Assembly (NCBI GenBank): GCA_032158295.1 | Contig: CM063256.1 | Coordinates: forward strand, 9,904,453 to 9,968,452 | Direction of reading: 5' to 3' | Length of the DNA stretch: 64,000 nt | Source of the DNA: Pycnopodia helianthoides | Taxonomy: Eukaryota; Echinodermata; Asteroidea; Forcipulatida; Asteriidae | In this document: positions 23,101 to 38,100 of the stretch, in pieces | How positions within the stretch are numbered: the stretch's first letter is position 1 | How the letters are laid out: the number at the start of each line of letters is the position of its first letter | Made by a program: the position numbers and the translations under genes | Notes under the pieces: model-generated | Databases searched by the model: none | What the model saw: the letters and a program-made list of their open reading frames with translations, nothing else | Told to the model about the DNA's origin: nothing

Positions 23101-26100
23101 CAAACAAAATGTGCAATATACAAGATATACAGGTAGAAATAACTGACACAAAACACTCACTAAACAGCTGCCGAATGACTGTCCAAAAATACAGTAATAA
23201 TAAAACTGTGTTCCAGATGATCCCGAAACTCAGCTTATTTTGAAACTTATAGAGTTTAATGTAAGTTATTAAATACTGCACAGGTTGAATGGCTTCTGAC
23301 TGGCACCCAGAACAAAAGATATTTACAAAATAGGGAGACTGCCAACATAGGGCAAGATAGCTCAGTTGTGTAGTGCCGGCACCTCATCCCGGAGGTCGCA
23401 GGTTCAAGTCCCAAAACTAGTCAATTTTCTTTGTTCAGCACAGCATGATTAATTGCTGTTCCACATTCTTACCGGTAGAATATTCCCGAGTTGACTAACC
23501 AGCATAGTTGTGGCAATATTCAAGGTTCCGAAGATCAATGCTAGAAGAAAAGAGAAAAATAAACTCACACATAATAATGCACAGTGCTCTCACTCACTTA
23601 CTCACTCACATTAAAGGCCCTGTACACTATTGGTAAGATCGAAAAACACAAATGTTCACAGATTCACACATAACTTACCAGTATCTGCACTGTATGTGAC
23701 CCAACATATACATGGAATAACAAACATGTGAAAGTTTAAGCTCAATCGGTCATCGCAGTTATATTAAGAGAAAATAGTGAAAAACCTATTTTATGTTTCA
23801 CTGTTTTCAAACATCGAATTTTATCACCGTGATGAAGACTAACTGTTTTTGTAATTTCCTTGAAACTATAGCATTTCAAACAAAACGGAAGGTTTCCACC
23901 ATAACCATATTTAAGTTATGTGCAAATAATTATGTGAACATTTATATTTTCAACTACAAATGTTGTACACACCGGCAATCTGGTGTCTATAGCTTAAAAA
24001 GAAGAAGATTGTACAAAGTCACTCTTTGTAGCTCGTCCGGGCAACATATTATTTAATGCTTAAAACTCTCAATATAATACTAGAAATATTAACAAACCTG
24101 TGCCATGTCGCGTTTAAGAGAAGGAAGAAGAATGGGAGGTTTGCGTTTTTTGTTTAGGATTTCATGCACACTTCTATCGTGCTTATTTCAATGGTGGCAA
24201 TCGATACAAGCATGGGGTCTCCAGTGCTATTCGTCCAGCATTTTAGAATAAAAAACATCTCTCATCTCAGTGTTGTTCTTTTTTTTCTTCTTATTTTCCA
24301 TCCTGTTATTTATCTTTAAGCCAAGATAATAATAATCCAGGTATTCTGATAATAATTTGGAAAAAAAAGCTTCCAGAAGCAGCACATTTTTTCAGTGTTT
24401 AAAACCAAATCTTGTTCACATAATAAACAACTTGCAATCGTCACTGCTGTATGTAAAGGCTGTTTTATACGAGGCAATTTACAGCAACCAAGTACCAGGC
24501 AATCTCCACGAAGAATTTGGTATCACCTTCCATTATTCAACTTATTGTTTTGTTATGGGGTGTTAGAGCATAGGCTCTTTTTCTACCGAAGTGTTCCATG
24601 CATGGTTGTTTTAAACTTTCCTGCAAAGATTGCCTCGTGTGACATAGCCATTAGATGCAAAGATCAATCATTTTTGCTAAAGGTAATTGTTCACTTTAAC
24701 TTTATGCTCACCAAGTAGCCTCGTTATCATGAGGTATCTGGAGTCAGACAAATTCTCCCATTTCTTGGAGATGACGTGCTCGCCAGTAATCGTTGCAATG
24801 GAATTCAAAATGGAAGACACGGTGCTGGAAATAAACAGGGTTAACAATATTATATTTTGACCATAACGTCCCATTTGTTACGTCTAACTTCGAAAATACC
24901 TGCCCGAAGAGCAAATGTATCTTTTGGTAAATGTGACGCCATTCTACCGTAGACAAGGCCAGTGTTAAACACAACTTCAATTCAAATTCAAACAATTCAA
25001 ATTGCGCCAGTTTAGTTTCCTGCGTGTATAGATTAGCAAGAAACTCTATCCGATGGACGTACTTTTTCCTCTAAGCAAGAAACTTTAAATCAATACACAC
25101 AAATGTATTCTATAGTAACTCCTGAACGAGAGAGCAGTGGGAGTGCGTACGACATTTTAGGGACCAGTAGAAAACGGTGCAGATGACGTCATCACTCTGT
25201 GCGGTAAATTGCAACGCACTTGCACGGCGTTTCTGCATCGCTCGCCGAAATGGTAAGTTCAAGAAAGGGCCTATGGATTTTCCTCAATTACGGCAAAAAT
25301 AGTTATATGTGAACTACCACATTTTCCAAATTTCAGGTAGTGTGGAGATAATGTTAATCAAATTAAATGTCTAAATAGTTTGGGAATGAACAAAGAAAAA
25401 AATCACTGAGCGGGATTTGAACCAACGACCTCCGGATTAACGTACTGGCGCTCTACCAACTGAGCTATTGAGCCCTATGTTGGCGGTCCCCCAATTTTGT
25501 TTTGTTTGGGAGTGCCAGTCGGAAGCCATACAACCGTTAACTGCCGCGTAGCCAGGGATCACACCCAAGTTCACGATACAACCTGGGAAGCGGAAGCCAA
25601 GTGATCACTTTAAGAGGATGCGAATTTTTCGTAAAAACAAGATTTGTAAAGATATAATGGAGATTGTTTGTGTTGCTTCAAGTTGCCGAGGAGGAGGCCG
25701 CCGTGCTTCCTTTCGTCACAAAATCTATCCTCTTCACGATGTATGCACGTACGCGATACACAGACGCCGCGTGACGTCATTATACGCCCACGTATCCCGT
25801 ACCTGCACTGTTTCCTGATGGTTGTGGTTCCTGTTGACTATTATACCAACAGGATGCTATGCAGGTTGCTAGCCGCACAGCTAACATCTGTACTGAGATG
25901 GACAGGCATGATTCTTGCGTAACAATGTGTCCGTACTAATTAAGATAAGCATGCGAGCTAATTAAGACAATACCTACCTAAGAGCAGCGCTGCAGAGACC
26001 AGAGACAAGCAGCCCTGGAATGCCTGGAAGTTCCTTGAATGCATCCAAGATGTAGTACGGCAGTAGCTGATGAAGAGAGAAGGACAAGAAAAATCACCAC

Positions 26101-29100
26101 ACGTGTCTAGGTTTTAATTAGTTACTTGGAACAAGTCGATGACCTGTAACATGGTCAGACTTAGACCTTCGAAAAAAATAACCCATCGGATTACAAAGTT
26201 TGCTCACCCCATCGCTCGCGATGAGAGATCCGGTGGAATAGGGGTCACAGTTAACGTAGAGGGCGTACATTGACATTCCAGCTAGTATGCATAGAACGGT
26301 TACAGCGACACAGCCAGCGATGAAGATGCTAAATGATCTAAAAAAGAAGAAAGTCACCATATTAACTTCAACTGAAGGTGTTGTTAATAGTTTATTTAAT
26401 ATGTATTTATGTTTAACTATAGGATCACATCATTACTTTTAAAGGGGTGGTAAATTATTGTCCTGGAAAAGTAAATTTGTTATAGACTTTTCAATAAACT
26501 TACCTTACGACTAAAAAGTTCACAAAAATGAGTGGCCCCGTTCAATAGTACCAACATTAACTAATTATTGAAATGTAAAAAAAAAAACGTTTGATGTTTT
26601 GTCTGGGATTTATATATTACTAAATTCGAAACAACCAACGGTGATTTGTGGATGTTCTCAGGAGATGATATCTGCTCAATATTGACGGCACCCGGCCCAT
26701 TCAAAAAGAAAAACAAAATGGGAGCGAAAATAATGCACCAATGGATGGTCTGATATCATAAACATAGCCCCCCCCCCCCCGCCCCTTACGTCTTTGCAGG
26801 GCCGCGGCCTTTCACTGAGTTTCAACGGTTTTATTGTGTAGTATACGTTTGGAACCCTGCGTGTTCTGTCTACTAATTCAATATTGAGAAACTCTTGGGT
26901 CACGACTATTTCATTACTATACTTTCAGTATACTTACATATGGGCGGTCTTTTGTGACTTGCATGTTGCGTATCGTTGTACCTGGTACGGCAGCACTGAC
27001 ATGGTTGGTAACCAGGAGAAGATACCACCAATGAAAACAGCCCAGAACGTGGCGTAAACCCTAGGGTCGGGGTCGAAACTACAGGGGGGGGGGTGATAAA
27101 TGTCAAAAATAGTTTGAGAATAATTGAACGGTAGACATCCATATCATAATCCGAACTAATACAGCGAATAAAATAAAAACAGAATGTGTGAATAAAAAAT
27201 GAAGCATTTTAATAACCGATGTGAATAAGTTTAAACTCCCCTAAACATTAACATAATGTACAACAACAGTTCCCTTTAATAGATGATACATTTGTATCGG
27301 GGATAAAGAATATTATTTGGTTTTTCCCTAACACCGATGTATGTAAAGCACTGTGTGCTCAGTACTTTCCCGAGTTCTGTGAAAAAAAATCCACAGGCAT
27401 AACACTTGGGTTGGATTCGAACCATGACCTTTGCCATTCTAGATTTTATGTCTTACCAACTAGACCACGTGAACTGCTTCTATTTACCGGGCAATCTTGG
27501 TGGTTAGTTGGTAAGACATCTGCTCTAGAATGGCAAAGGTCGTGGGTTCGAATCCCATCCAAGTATGATGCCCGTGGATTTAAGGGTAAAAACCAAATAA
27601 TAACAGTTCCCTTTCTTTTCATGGTTCTTCTTCTATTTGACACTCACTTGAAAATATTGAGCCTTCCCCCTTCGAGGTTGAGCCTCCAGATCTCACCGAA
27701 GCCAACCAGTGTGAAGCCTTGAAAGACTGCTGCCAATAGCGCCACAAATATCAGACACATCTGAAAACAGTCTGCCCATAACACTGCCTTGATACCGCCC
27801 TGCAGTAAGCAACAACATCAACTTAGCTGATCCAGCAACTACAAACCTTTTTTAAGAGACTTGTATGAACATATCGAAAGCGGTACAGAATTAGAGCATC
27901 CAAACTGGGGCTGAGATGAACAGTGGTGTATTTTGGTAATGACGATAATCTGTAATTAAATTTCCTACTTCAAGCAAGAACATACGAATGGCTTTTAAGG
28001 TCAAACAAAAAAGATTTTCAGCTCCGTTATTGCGGATTCACAACCTCTGTTAAAACGAACACACAGTCCGTTATTACATATTCACATTCGTTCCGTTTTT
28101 ACGACTTTATAATCCTTTATTACGAACTCACAATTGCGAGTCCGTAACAAATTATTGTAAACCAGTAATAACGGATTGTGAATTCGTAATATTGGATTGG
28201 GAATCAGAATTAAAAACGGAATCTGAATCAGAAATAATGGATTGTGAATCAGATAATGGAATCAGTAAAAACGGATTGGAAATTAGTGTTTTTGTTGGAG
28301 CTAATGGGCCTTCGTAATAACACGATAAAAATGGGTTCTGTTAAAACTACTTAGAGAAACAAAATTTTATGTTATTGTGTGTTTTTCTTTTCTGGTGGCT
28401 TTTCAGTCATTTACAAGCCATTATAGAATAATTACAAAATTGTGCCAGATTTTAGTATTTATAAGGCCTTGGTTTTATTCTTCCATATAAGGCCCTAGCA
28501 TGGTTGAAAAGAAGAAGAAAAAGTAGGTTGCAGCAGACGTGCAAGATAATTTTCCATATTTCATAGATCTGAGCTTGCATACATTATGGGAACAATGACT
28601 TTCCCTGGTAAGTCTGCACTTCCATAAGATACCAATGCAAGATTGACAATTGGCAATCAAACCCTGTTACCCCGGCTTAATCCATTTGGTTTGGACTTTG
28701 GTCGCTGGTTCGAATCCCGCAAAAAGCACTTGTGATTTCGTTCGTGATTCTTATGGGACTAAATAATACTGGGACCTAGTAATTGTGATTTCATTCTAAT
28801 AGTGATTTTCTTATTGTTAATCGGTGTTAATTGTGTTTAGCCTCGCAGCCTAAGTCCGCCGGCGTGACACGCAGACTTGTATAGAAGACTAATCAATACA
28901 GGTAAGTCGCATCCAACCCACGCAATATCCACCAGTTGCACACCTGGTGATGAAGGCACGGTTTCCCTTCAACCAGGAGTATAGGCCAGACCGTTTCCTC
29001 TTGTACCTGGTGACGGATCATTTCCTCCCTCGCCAAGCCAAGCCGGATATTTGGAACAAAGTATCAGTGTTCATCCGTGTCTTCTAAACCATGTTTACAT

Positions 29101-32100
29101 AACCGCTTTGTATACTTTGACATTTCGAGAGAACAAAAAACCCCGATATCAAACTTGTAGATGGACTCTGCCACTATCTTGTGCTACGGGGCAGCCGTTG
29201 AAGCAGATAAGTGGGACAACCGGAAATCTTCAACTGCGCCGCTGACATCATCCGTGATTACAATCGGGTTAAAACAATGACAAGTAACAATACATCCTTT
29301 GTAGTTTTTTTTTCACGAGCTACGGTGTTTTTGACCACCTCATAAAAAATGGTTACCGATTAGCTAAAACACATACTGATATCATGGATATCTTAAAAAA
29401 AGAAAGTCAAGAAAGAACCAAATGAAAGTTGCATACAGTGGCAAATGTTTCCAGTTTACACGGCTTGTACAAATTGTATACTCAAATCCAACGTTTTATT
29501 ATTAGGCCTATATTTTAACATTTACTGATGAGTGCCGTCTACCGAAAATCACTCTAATGTGGTACATGTCCAATGGTTACAGTGCCCTTTAACTGGTGGT
29601 GGTGGGGAGGGGGCTTGCTGGAAAACACAGCGCTGCTCAGAGTGTTTACCATACATCAACGGCACCGCCTGATAAAATCAACAGATGGCTGGAATAGATT
29701 TACTTTATCAGAGGGGTGGATATGTGTGGGCTGTGTTGACCCTAATGCGAAGACATATAGCAGATTTTGTACCCTGGTATGTTTTGTTTCCAAGCCCATA
29801 CAAAAAGAGAAAAAAGAAAGAAAGAAAAAAAAACAACAACAGCCGGAACTAAAACCTCCCTCTTAGATATTAGGAATGGTGCAGTCTATAGATATCAAGG
29901 ACGTTTCACTCGATCTGGGCATTGCAACTGGGAAAAAACAATGAAATACATAACTTGCACCTCCTGTAAGAGGACATGGGAATCGTATAATGACGGAACG
30001 ACGGAATTGGGATGGGGGCAGACCGCACGAAAGGGATGCGCACACTCGGATTGATCGCAAAACGCATTGTACCGATCTTCCAACAGTTTTGGATATTGTT
30101 TGTTGTATAATTGCTTGTTGGAATGTTTCTTTGCTGGGTGGTTGAAGAGTTAATTATTATTATTTTGTTATACATTGTTATTGTTTTTTAATTGCATAAT
30201 AAACTTTTCGTAGTTGAAATTGTTGACTTCTGCAAGGGTTTGAACACCAATACCAACAACCGTAAACTGATCGAAGTAACCTCAAACTTTGAAGCAATTA
30301 TCAAAAGGTACAATTCGAAGCTGTAAAACTAGGTTAGTGCCAATGTTTTGAAGCTTGTTTGTACGTGTGCGCTTGCTTCTTGTTTTGGTTTCCGTGTTCA
30401 CTGAAAACAAAAAACCTTCAGGACACAATTTGTTGTTTGACATAACAGTTCCTTGTTTTCCTATCAACGAAAAACAAAACAACGGAAATCTAAAAATGCA
30501 AACCACAAAAACAGTCAAGAGCCACAACAGTAGAAATTAAATATTCAGAGATAAACAAATGAGTGTGTTTCCAATAGGACTTATCATTACCTGAAATGTT
30601 AAAGAATACAATGTCAGTTTACCCTTCATTGTTGTTGTTGATGTAAATGCTGATGTTGTTGTTGTTGTTGTTGTTGTCGCTGCTGTTGTTGTTGTTATAA
30701 TTGTTTTTTGTGTTGTGCTGTTGAATGTGTTTAATTTTGTTTTATTACTTACAATGACCGTGTAGAAAGTACAAACTGCAGATAAAATTATTGTACCCGA
30801 AAACACACTCAGCTGAGATCCAGTCACTGCAAAACAAGGGTGAAACACAAAGTTTTAATCTCTCTTTACATTGAAAAAAAAAAACAGAAAAAAAACAAAA
30901 ACTTCACAATAATTAATGGTGTTGTAACAAATGCGACACTCGTGCTCAAATACTTGAGTCTGGCAGAGTCTAGCCTTGGGTTGATGCAGCTTCAGTGAAG
31001 GTCTTATGTACGCTCCAGTTGTTTGATTTGCTGACAACGTTCCTGAGTTGAATGTATTTTCCTCCCGAAGGACAAAGCATCACCCATCATGGCAACACAC
31101 AATAAACTAAACAGGTCTACGTGTTTTCAATTTAAGGGGCATAAAGGTATATGGAATTGGCAAGCAGCTTCAACGTATGGTAGATTTCAATCTCAAAGCT
31201 CACTAAATCAGAATTTTGTCCGTTTCAAACACTGTGGAGTGGAACATTTAAGAACATTTTAAACACCCCCCAAAACATCATTGTTTTAGTCGATTGCTTC
31301 AAATAAAACAAATTCACTTTATGAACGCACAGTATTAAACTTACAAAAAAAATCATGTTCCCCATTAAAACGTTGCCTACCAGTTTGATCAAATCAGCAG
31401 GAGTTGTTTGCTTGATGTATTTGTTGAAAACTGGAGGCTCTCAACCCCCCCCCCCGTGTTTTCTACTGTTATGCATTAAGAAAACATAAACGCGCGTCAT
31501 ATCAGTGATATATCTCTTAAAGGGGTACACTGCCATCAAATCTCTCAAAATGCTGCTGTTTTGAGTTACTCTTTACTCTTTTTAAGAGTTCATCGTCAGG
31601 CACTAAAAAATGTATGTTGTAATTAGTAATGAGTAGTGATTAAAAACACACATTTAATTTGCCTCTGTACAAACCAGCGGAACATTTTGGTTCGCCATTT
31701 TGAGGAGTCAAACATTTAGTGGTCTACAAAATAGCGGACCGTGTTCTGTCATGAAGTTTAAAATAATAATAACAATGAAAACAAAAGTATAAATGTCAAT
31801 GGTTACTTAGGCGAATCAGTATGTTCTCCTTTTAAAATATATTTACAACCATATTCATTTCATAAGACGCTTTTTATAACAAGTGCCCATTCCGAAGGCA
31901 ATGTGCCCCTTTAAGGCAGCGTGTACACATTGTAATCAGAATACGAGACAATGGCAAATGGAAACTAAAAAAATAATAATAATACTGGCCAATGTTATTT
32001 ATGTCGTCCCTTATAGAAGCACCTGAAGAGTTGAATGCTTTATAACAACACGTTTATTGTTGTCGGCAAACTAGCATAAAGTTTTTTCCAACAACATTCA

Positions 32101-35100
32101 TACAAGAACATGAGGTAGCTGAAACTAACATAAAGGCATCATACACCAAACTGTAGGAATTGCTGGTTGAAGTATACACTACATCAAGAGTACAATGAGC
32201 ATATTTTATTTTATACAAACACCGGGTGAACAAAAAAACACACTGTACCCGCTGTGTTGCAACAAAAACACAACATGACCATGTCACTCACCGGTGGTTA
32301 GGACTAGACTTGCTGCGTAGGTAGCAACACCAGAGTGCAATATCTACAAGGAACAAGAGTTAATAATTGAATTTGACATGAACTCAGAACGGCATCGGTT
32401 GGCAGCTGTTTTATTCGAATGATTTTGTAAGGGTTATACTTAAAGGAACGTTACAGAATTGGTTTTTGCTAACAAAACAGTTGCTGGCAGTGTAAGCACT
32501 TTATGTAATCCACCGTATACATAAACTGACAAACCTGTAGAAGTTCGAGATCGATCAGCCATCTGGGTCACGAGAAAATAGTGAAAAACCGATTACACAT
32601 TTGCATGAAATCATATAGATTCAACAAATGAATAAAACGCTCACTTGAGCGATAAACTCCAATCGGAAAATTACTTTATTCATTTCTCATCATTAATATG
32701 GCATTTCAGAGAGAAATATTTCAAGGGATGTTTTCTACTTTCATCATTATTAGACCGTGTAAGTTTTATGTAAATCTGTGATCACCAATTCTGTAATGTT
32801 CCTTTAAGGACTGCCACAAATTTTGTTAACGACATGGGGAAAGGATAAGTACATTAGTATAACCTCTTTGAATTGTTAGCACTATATCAGAATGAGTGCA
32901 GAAACTTTTACAACGTTCCCTTTTCTGTATGGGGGGGGGGGTAGAAAAGCAGCTCTCATGTTTTTCTGTTATATAATTAGTCCCTTTCAAGAGCTTTCCC
33001 ATATATCAAGTCTCTTTATGGGGAAGGTTCCAACATACCCTTGATATGTCAACAACAAAAAAGTTCGGCAATCAACAATCTGATCCCAATCTTAAAAAAA
33101 GCGGATAGGCATTGGTAAATGTCAAAGACCAGTCATCTGCACTTATGATGTGGCCTAATATCACCTAAGATGTTCATAACATAACAGACCTGTTAAAGTG
33201 TTACAATAACAGGTAATTGGAGTGACAAGAAAATAGAGAAAAGAAAATACATATTCGTGGTCTTCATTGACGGGCATTGGATTCGCGAGATTAAAACTTA
33301 CTTATTTTCTCAAAAAACTGTAGCATTTTTAAGAGCAAAAACAATATCAAGGTAAGTTTTCCCACCATGAGCATTTCTATATATACCGTGTAAGTTATGT
33401 GCAAATTTATGAGCACTTAAAATGTACGAGGTAACTTTAAATAAATAAATAGTAAACTTGCGGGTACAACCACGTAATAGAACTCTTTTTTGGAGTGTTG
33501 GCTCTGAAAAGAGCCAGTTTGGTCTCGACGTTTCGAGCAGTATACTCTGCTCTTCTTTAGTCGAAATAGAACAATATACTGCTCGAAACGTCGAGACCAA
33601 ACCGGCTCTTTTCAGAGCCAACACTCCCACAAAGGAGTTCTATTACATGGTTGTACCTGCAATATTTATTTATTTATAGTTACCTCTTATCCCCACACCA
33701 TGCAAGGCTTCAAACACCAGTTATCTAAAATGCATATTTTCCATCTTACCAATGTTGTGCGCACCCTTTAGGCAGTGGACACTATTGGTAATTACTCAAA
33801 ATAATTATTAGCATAAAACCTTACTTGGTAACGAGTAATGGGGAGAGGTTGACAGTATAAAACATTGTGAGAAACGGCTCCCTCTGAAATGAAATAGTTT
33901 TCGAGAAAGAAGCAACTTTCCACGAATTTGATTTCGAGACCTCAGAATTGGATTTTGAGGTCTCGAAATCAACCATCTGAAAGCACACAACTTCGTGTGA
34001 CAAGGGTGTTTTTTCTTTCAACTTCGAGGACCAATTGAGCTCAAGTTTTTACAGGTTTGTTATTTTATCCATATGTTGAGATACACCAAGTGAGAAGACT
34101 GGTCTTTGAAAATTACCAATAGTGTCCAGTGTCTTTAAGCTTCACCAAGTCACTAATTGCGGTCTGCGCTTTTAAAGCCAAATAGCTTATCTGAGATGCA
34201 AAAACTCTTAAGGGAAATGTGCGTCAAAATGTACGTATTGGCAAAGGCTGTGACTATCTTACTGATCATCTCGATACTTCTGTATTGCTTTAAAAAGAAG
34301 TAATAGCCACAGTCAAACAAAATCCATTCGGTCGTGGCTGTTGGGTGACCAATGCAGCGTGTCCCTTGAAAGTTGCTGCAATATTAGACGTCATTACTTA
34401 CCATGTACACGTAGCCAATCACCAGGCAGCAATTCCGCACTGCAACGTTGAAGCGTAAATCGAGATACTGCAAACGAAAAACGTTTTAAAATGGTGTCAA
34501 CCAAAAATAATGGCAAATCAATCTGCTAAGAGTTGGCTTATATCTTCACTGGGCAAACCAAGATTTACTGAATTTCTAAATTCATGGGATGTATGAATAT
34601 GTAATCAAGATTTCTGTTTTGAAGGTGACGTAACAACTATAGTGGAAAATTATAAAGGTAGAATAAAACATTGGGATACGGAATACATTTATTCTGTTAC
34701 CCTAAATACACCTATATGTGAGATAAGCACTTTATACTCAGTAAGGTATATCCCCTGCTATAATTGCATGAAACGAACAGGCCTCGTATCACCGGCAAGC
34801 TCGGTGGTATAGTGGTATTACCACATCTTTTTTAGAAAGGGTCGTGGGTTCAGGACCCACCCGTGTTGTATGCCTATGGTATAGTTTCCCAAATGACCCG
34901 GGAAAGCACTAAGTATACAGTGCTTTAATATCAGGCATTGACATAGTGTTGAAATGTTACTATGATAACGGTCGATTGAATACTCAGAATTTATTATCTT
35001 GTTGACGTCATTTTCGAAAGCTTATCATCAATAAGTAGGCCTACACCACAAGTTTTTAAATGAAGTGTTTCCTATTCAAACAGGAAACTAAATAAACACC

Positions 35101-38100
35101 CGATGGTTATTTACAAATTAAAGCCGATGTCAAAAATTAAGTAAAGGAAGTACAACTTATTGTAAGCTAGCTGTCCCCCAGTATCCCCACAATAGCGCAG
35201 CAGTAGTGCTGGGGAGCTCACACTTGTTGCGAAGTACAAAATAATGACACAAGTAATAATTACAACTCGGTGAAAGTCTCAGTGGATGGTTCGAAACCAC
35301 TGCCGTTGCATGAACTAAAGCGATCGTCATGAACTACAGATAACATTACAAGCATGAAACAGCAGCAAGCAATGTATGTGTTGTTTTAGGTGGGAATGTT
35401 TGAAGTACTTTGCGTAGCCCATAGTTTGTTCTATGTAATAACCTTCCTCTAGATCATTGCTTTTTGGAACAATGAAATAATTATTATTCTCAATTTGTTT
35501 TTAACACACTATAAAAAAACACAAATTCAGTGAAAATTTCATCACATTCGGTGGTCATCGTGAGTAAGCTTTCAGATTAAAGCCAACCAACCTTGGTTCC
35601 CTGCTAACTACCACTGTCTGTCCTTTATCTTTAATTCTTTGTGACCGGAAACCTTTTGACCGACCAGTCTCAATTCTGTGATGTCATGTTTCCTGTCGTC
35701 TTAAGGTTGTCAAGCATAAGTACCTACTCACAGAAATACGACCCTGTCACCCTCATTACCCCCCCCCCCACCCCCAACATACTCATTCTCCACGGGGTTA
35801 CATAAAATAAATTGACCATATTATTAAATGCTCATGAATGATAACAGCCCCGTGCTGGGCCAAGTATTTGTTACCTGATATACGCTTGTTAGTTCCAGTT
35901 CGTAGAATTTAGGCATGAAGATCCTTCCCGAAATCACACCGGTGATGACGAGAGGGATGATGGAGCCAGTGATTAAAATCGCCCCTCTGAAGTACGTCTC
36001 AGACACGCTGCCCTGGATGTAGATTCCCGTAAAGAGGCTGGCCAACAGTGACATGGCAACAGGGAAAAAACTCATCTAGGAAAAGACAAAGAACCAACCA
36101 ACTTACAACAACAACAACAATAAAAACAACAACAACAACAACAACAGCAATGGCGACAACAACGAATGTTACAGGTTTTGTTCTAAATTGTTTTGATCCA
36201 CACACCCACCCAAAATTTCGGTATTGACAAAATATTTAAAAATACACTGAAGAACACAGCTATTTCTCAAAAATGAAGCATCGGATATTCTAGATCAATG
36301 CTCTCCCAGCTCAGGTGTTTCCAGTTGGCTGTTCCTGGCTCCAACATGCCACTTTGTATTGTAAAATTTTTAACAATGTTGTTGTTGTTGTTTTTGCTGC
36401 TGCTGCAACTGTTACTGCCGTTATTTTTGTTATTGTTGATTGTTATTGTTTGTTATGTTGTTGTTGTTGTTATTAATGTTTGTTCTTGCTGTTGTTGTTG
36501 TTGTTATTGTTGTGTTGTATTGTTGTTGTTGTTGTTGTAATAAACAGTACATTGACCGCCTCTACTGAGATCAGACAAAGGAAACGTGCACGTGTGAACG
36601 CGCCGCGCACAACACTCAGTCTTCATTGAACTCAATGAGGGCGCTGTTTGGGGTTGTGACGTCATATGCAAGGGTAGGGTTCTATTATACAAAAACAAAC
36701 AGGGAAAAGGAAATAAGCTTATCAGATAAAAAGATGCATGTACGAGAGCTTTGTTTACCAATAGTCGTTTTATAATTTGTGGTTGCAAAAAATGCGGACA
36801 GGATATACAGACACAACTTTTTACTATTCAACTGTTACAAAAGAAAAAAGAAACATGCATTTCGGTTTTCATTTATTTCTTTTTGCCCATTCGACTCAAC
36901 CACAATTAAAAGCAAAATCCCCAAAACTAAAAACAAATACCAAACCTCTAAACATTGATTATTCTGAATAGATCTGTAAAAACAATGGAAAACCACTGCG
37001 AGTGTTAACATGAGGGGACAACCTGAAGTTATTTGTTTTCGTGTACCACGGATGACATTTTACGTGACCGTGTGGCAGGTATTCAGAAGGCTGAAAGTTC
37101 AGCATTCTACCAACAATTTGATTCCGGATTTTCCTCTTCACGGCAGCAAACAAAACAGTGCTACCTGTCTGTTGTTTGTTTTCATCGAATTGTTGTCTAC
37201 CTTGGAGGCGTGTGGGTGTTTGCGTCCGAGCCACTTTCCGGACGCTGGCGCCAAGAGTTCATGTCAACTCGGAACATAGTGACCTTCACAAAACGTTTGT
37301 TTGTTTGTTTGTTTGTTTTTTTATTTTTTTTAAAGTGTTTATTTGTTGAAGGTTGATGCGATACTGTTTTTTTTATTTTTTTATAGTCGCACGTGCCTGG
37401 AGGGGGTTCAAGGAAACCCCATCACGGTTTGTTAGGCTCGCTTGATTGGAACTGATTGAACAAGTTCATCATACATTTTGGTAATCTAAGCAATGCAACC
37501 CTTAAGTATCGCTGAACATACAGGTGACATCTTTCAACCAAAGTGCAGCTATTTTTAAAAAGGCAACCTCCATGGTCACTAAAACACCGCGGCACAGCAC
37601 ATGTCCCCCGTGGTCAAATCGAACACGAGACTTGAATTTATTTTGGAAGTTGAGATATTTAAAAATGATTGATGTTATAATGTCCCACATACTCATTACG
37701 CACAACAAGGGTATAGTTTGCTTTTCTTTGAATTATCAAGGGTATCCACAGGCCGGCACTGTCGAGTTCGTGTGCGTGGCTTCCCTCTATTTCGTAAGAT
37801 ACGATACTCTTGAGGAAATGATATACTTTTGTTTGCAATAATACTACTCATGGGAGTTAGTTTACCCCCTTCGTGCATGAAGTATACACATTTGTGTATG
37901 CGAGAGGTCATTCCCTTCCTGTTATTTTCAGATGCTTGCAATGGGTGAGTGATAAATGTACCTCCTAGGTGCTTTAAAACACTTGTGTGTTTTTTTCTTT
38001 GTACACTGTACCTTTAAAAGAAAAAAAATCATCTCCCTATCGATATACCGAAGTGATTACATACCTTTCTACTGGCCAGCATAAATTCCCCTGATGAATT

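Noticed and set aside
25395..25482. Genuine tRNA-Asn gene
   Set aside because: The anticodon stem has mismatches, and a SINE tail shared with 23345-23450 follows the T arm.
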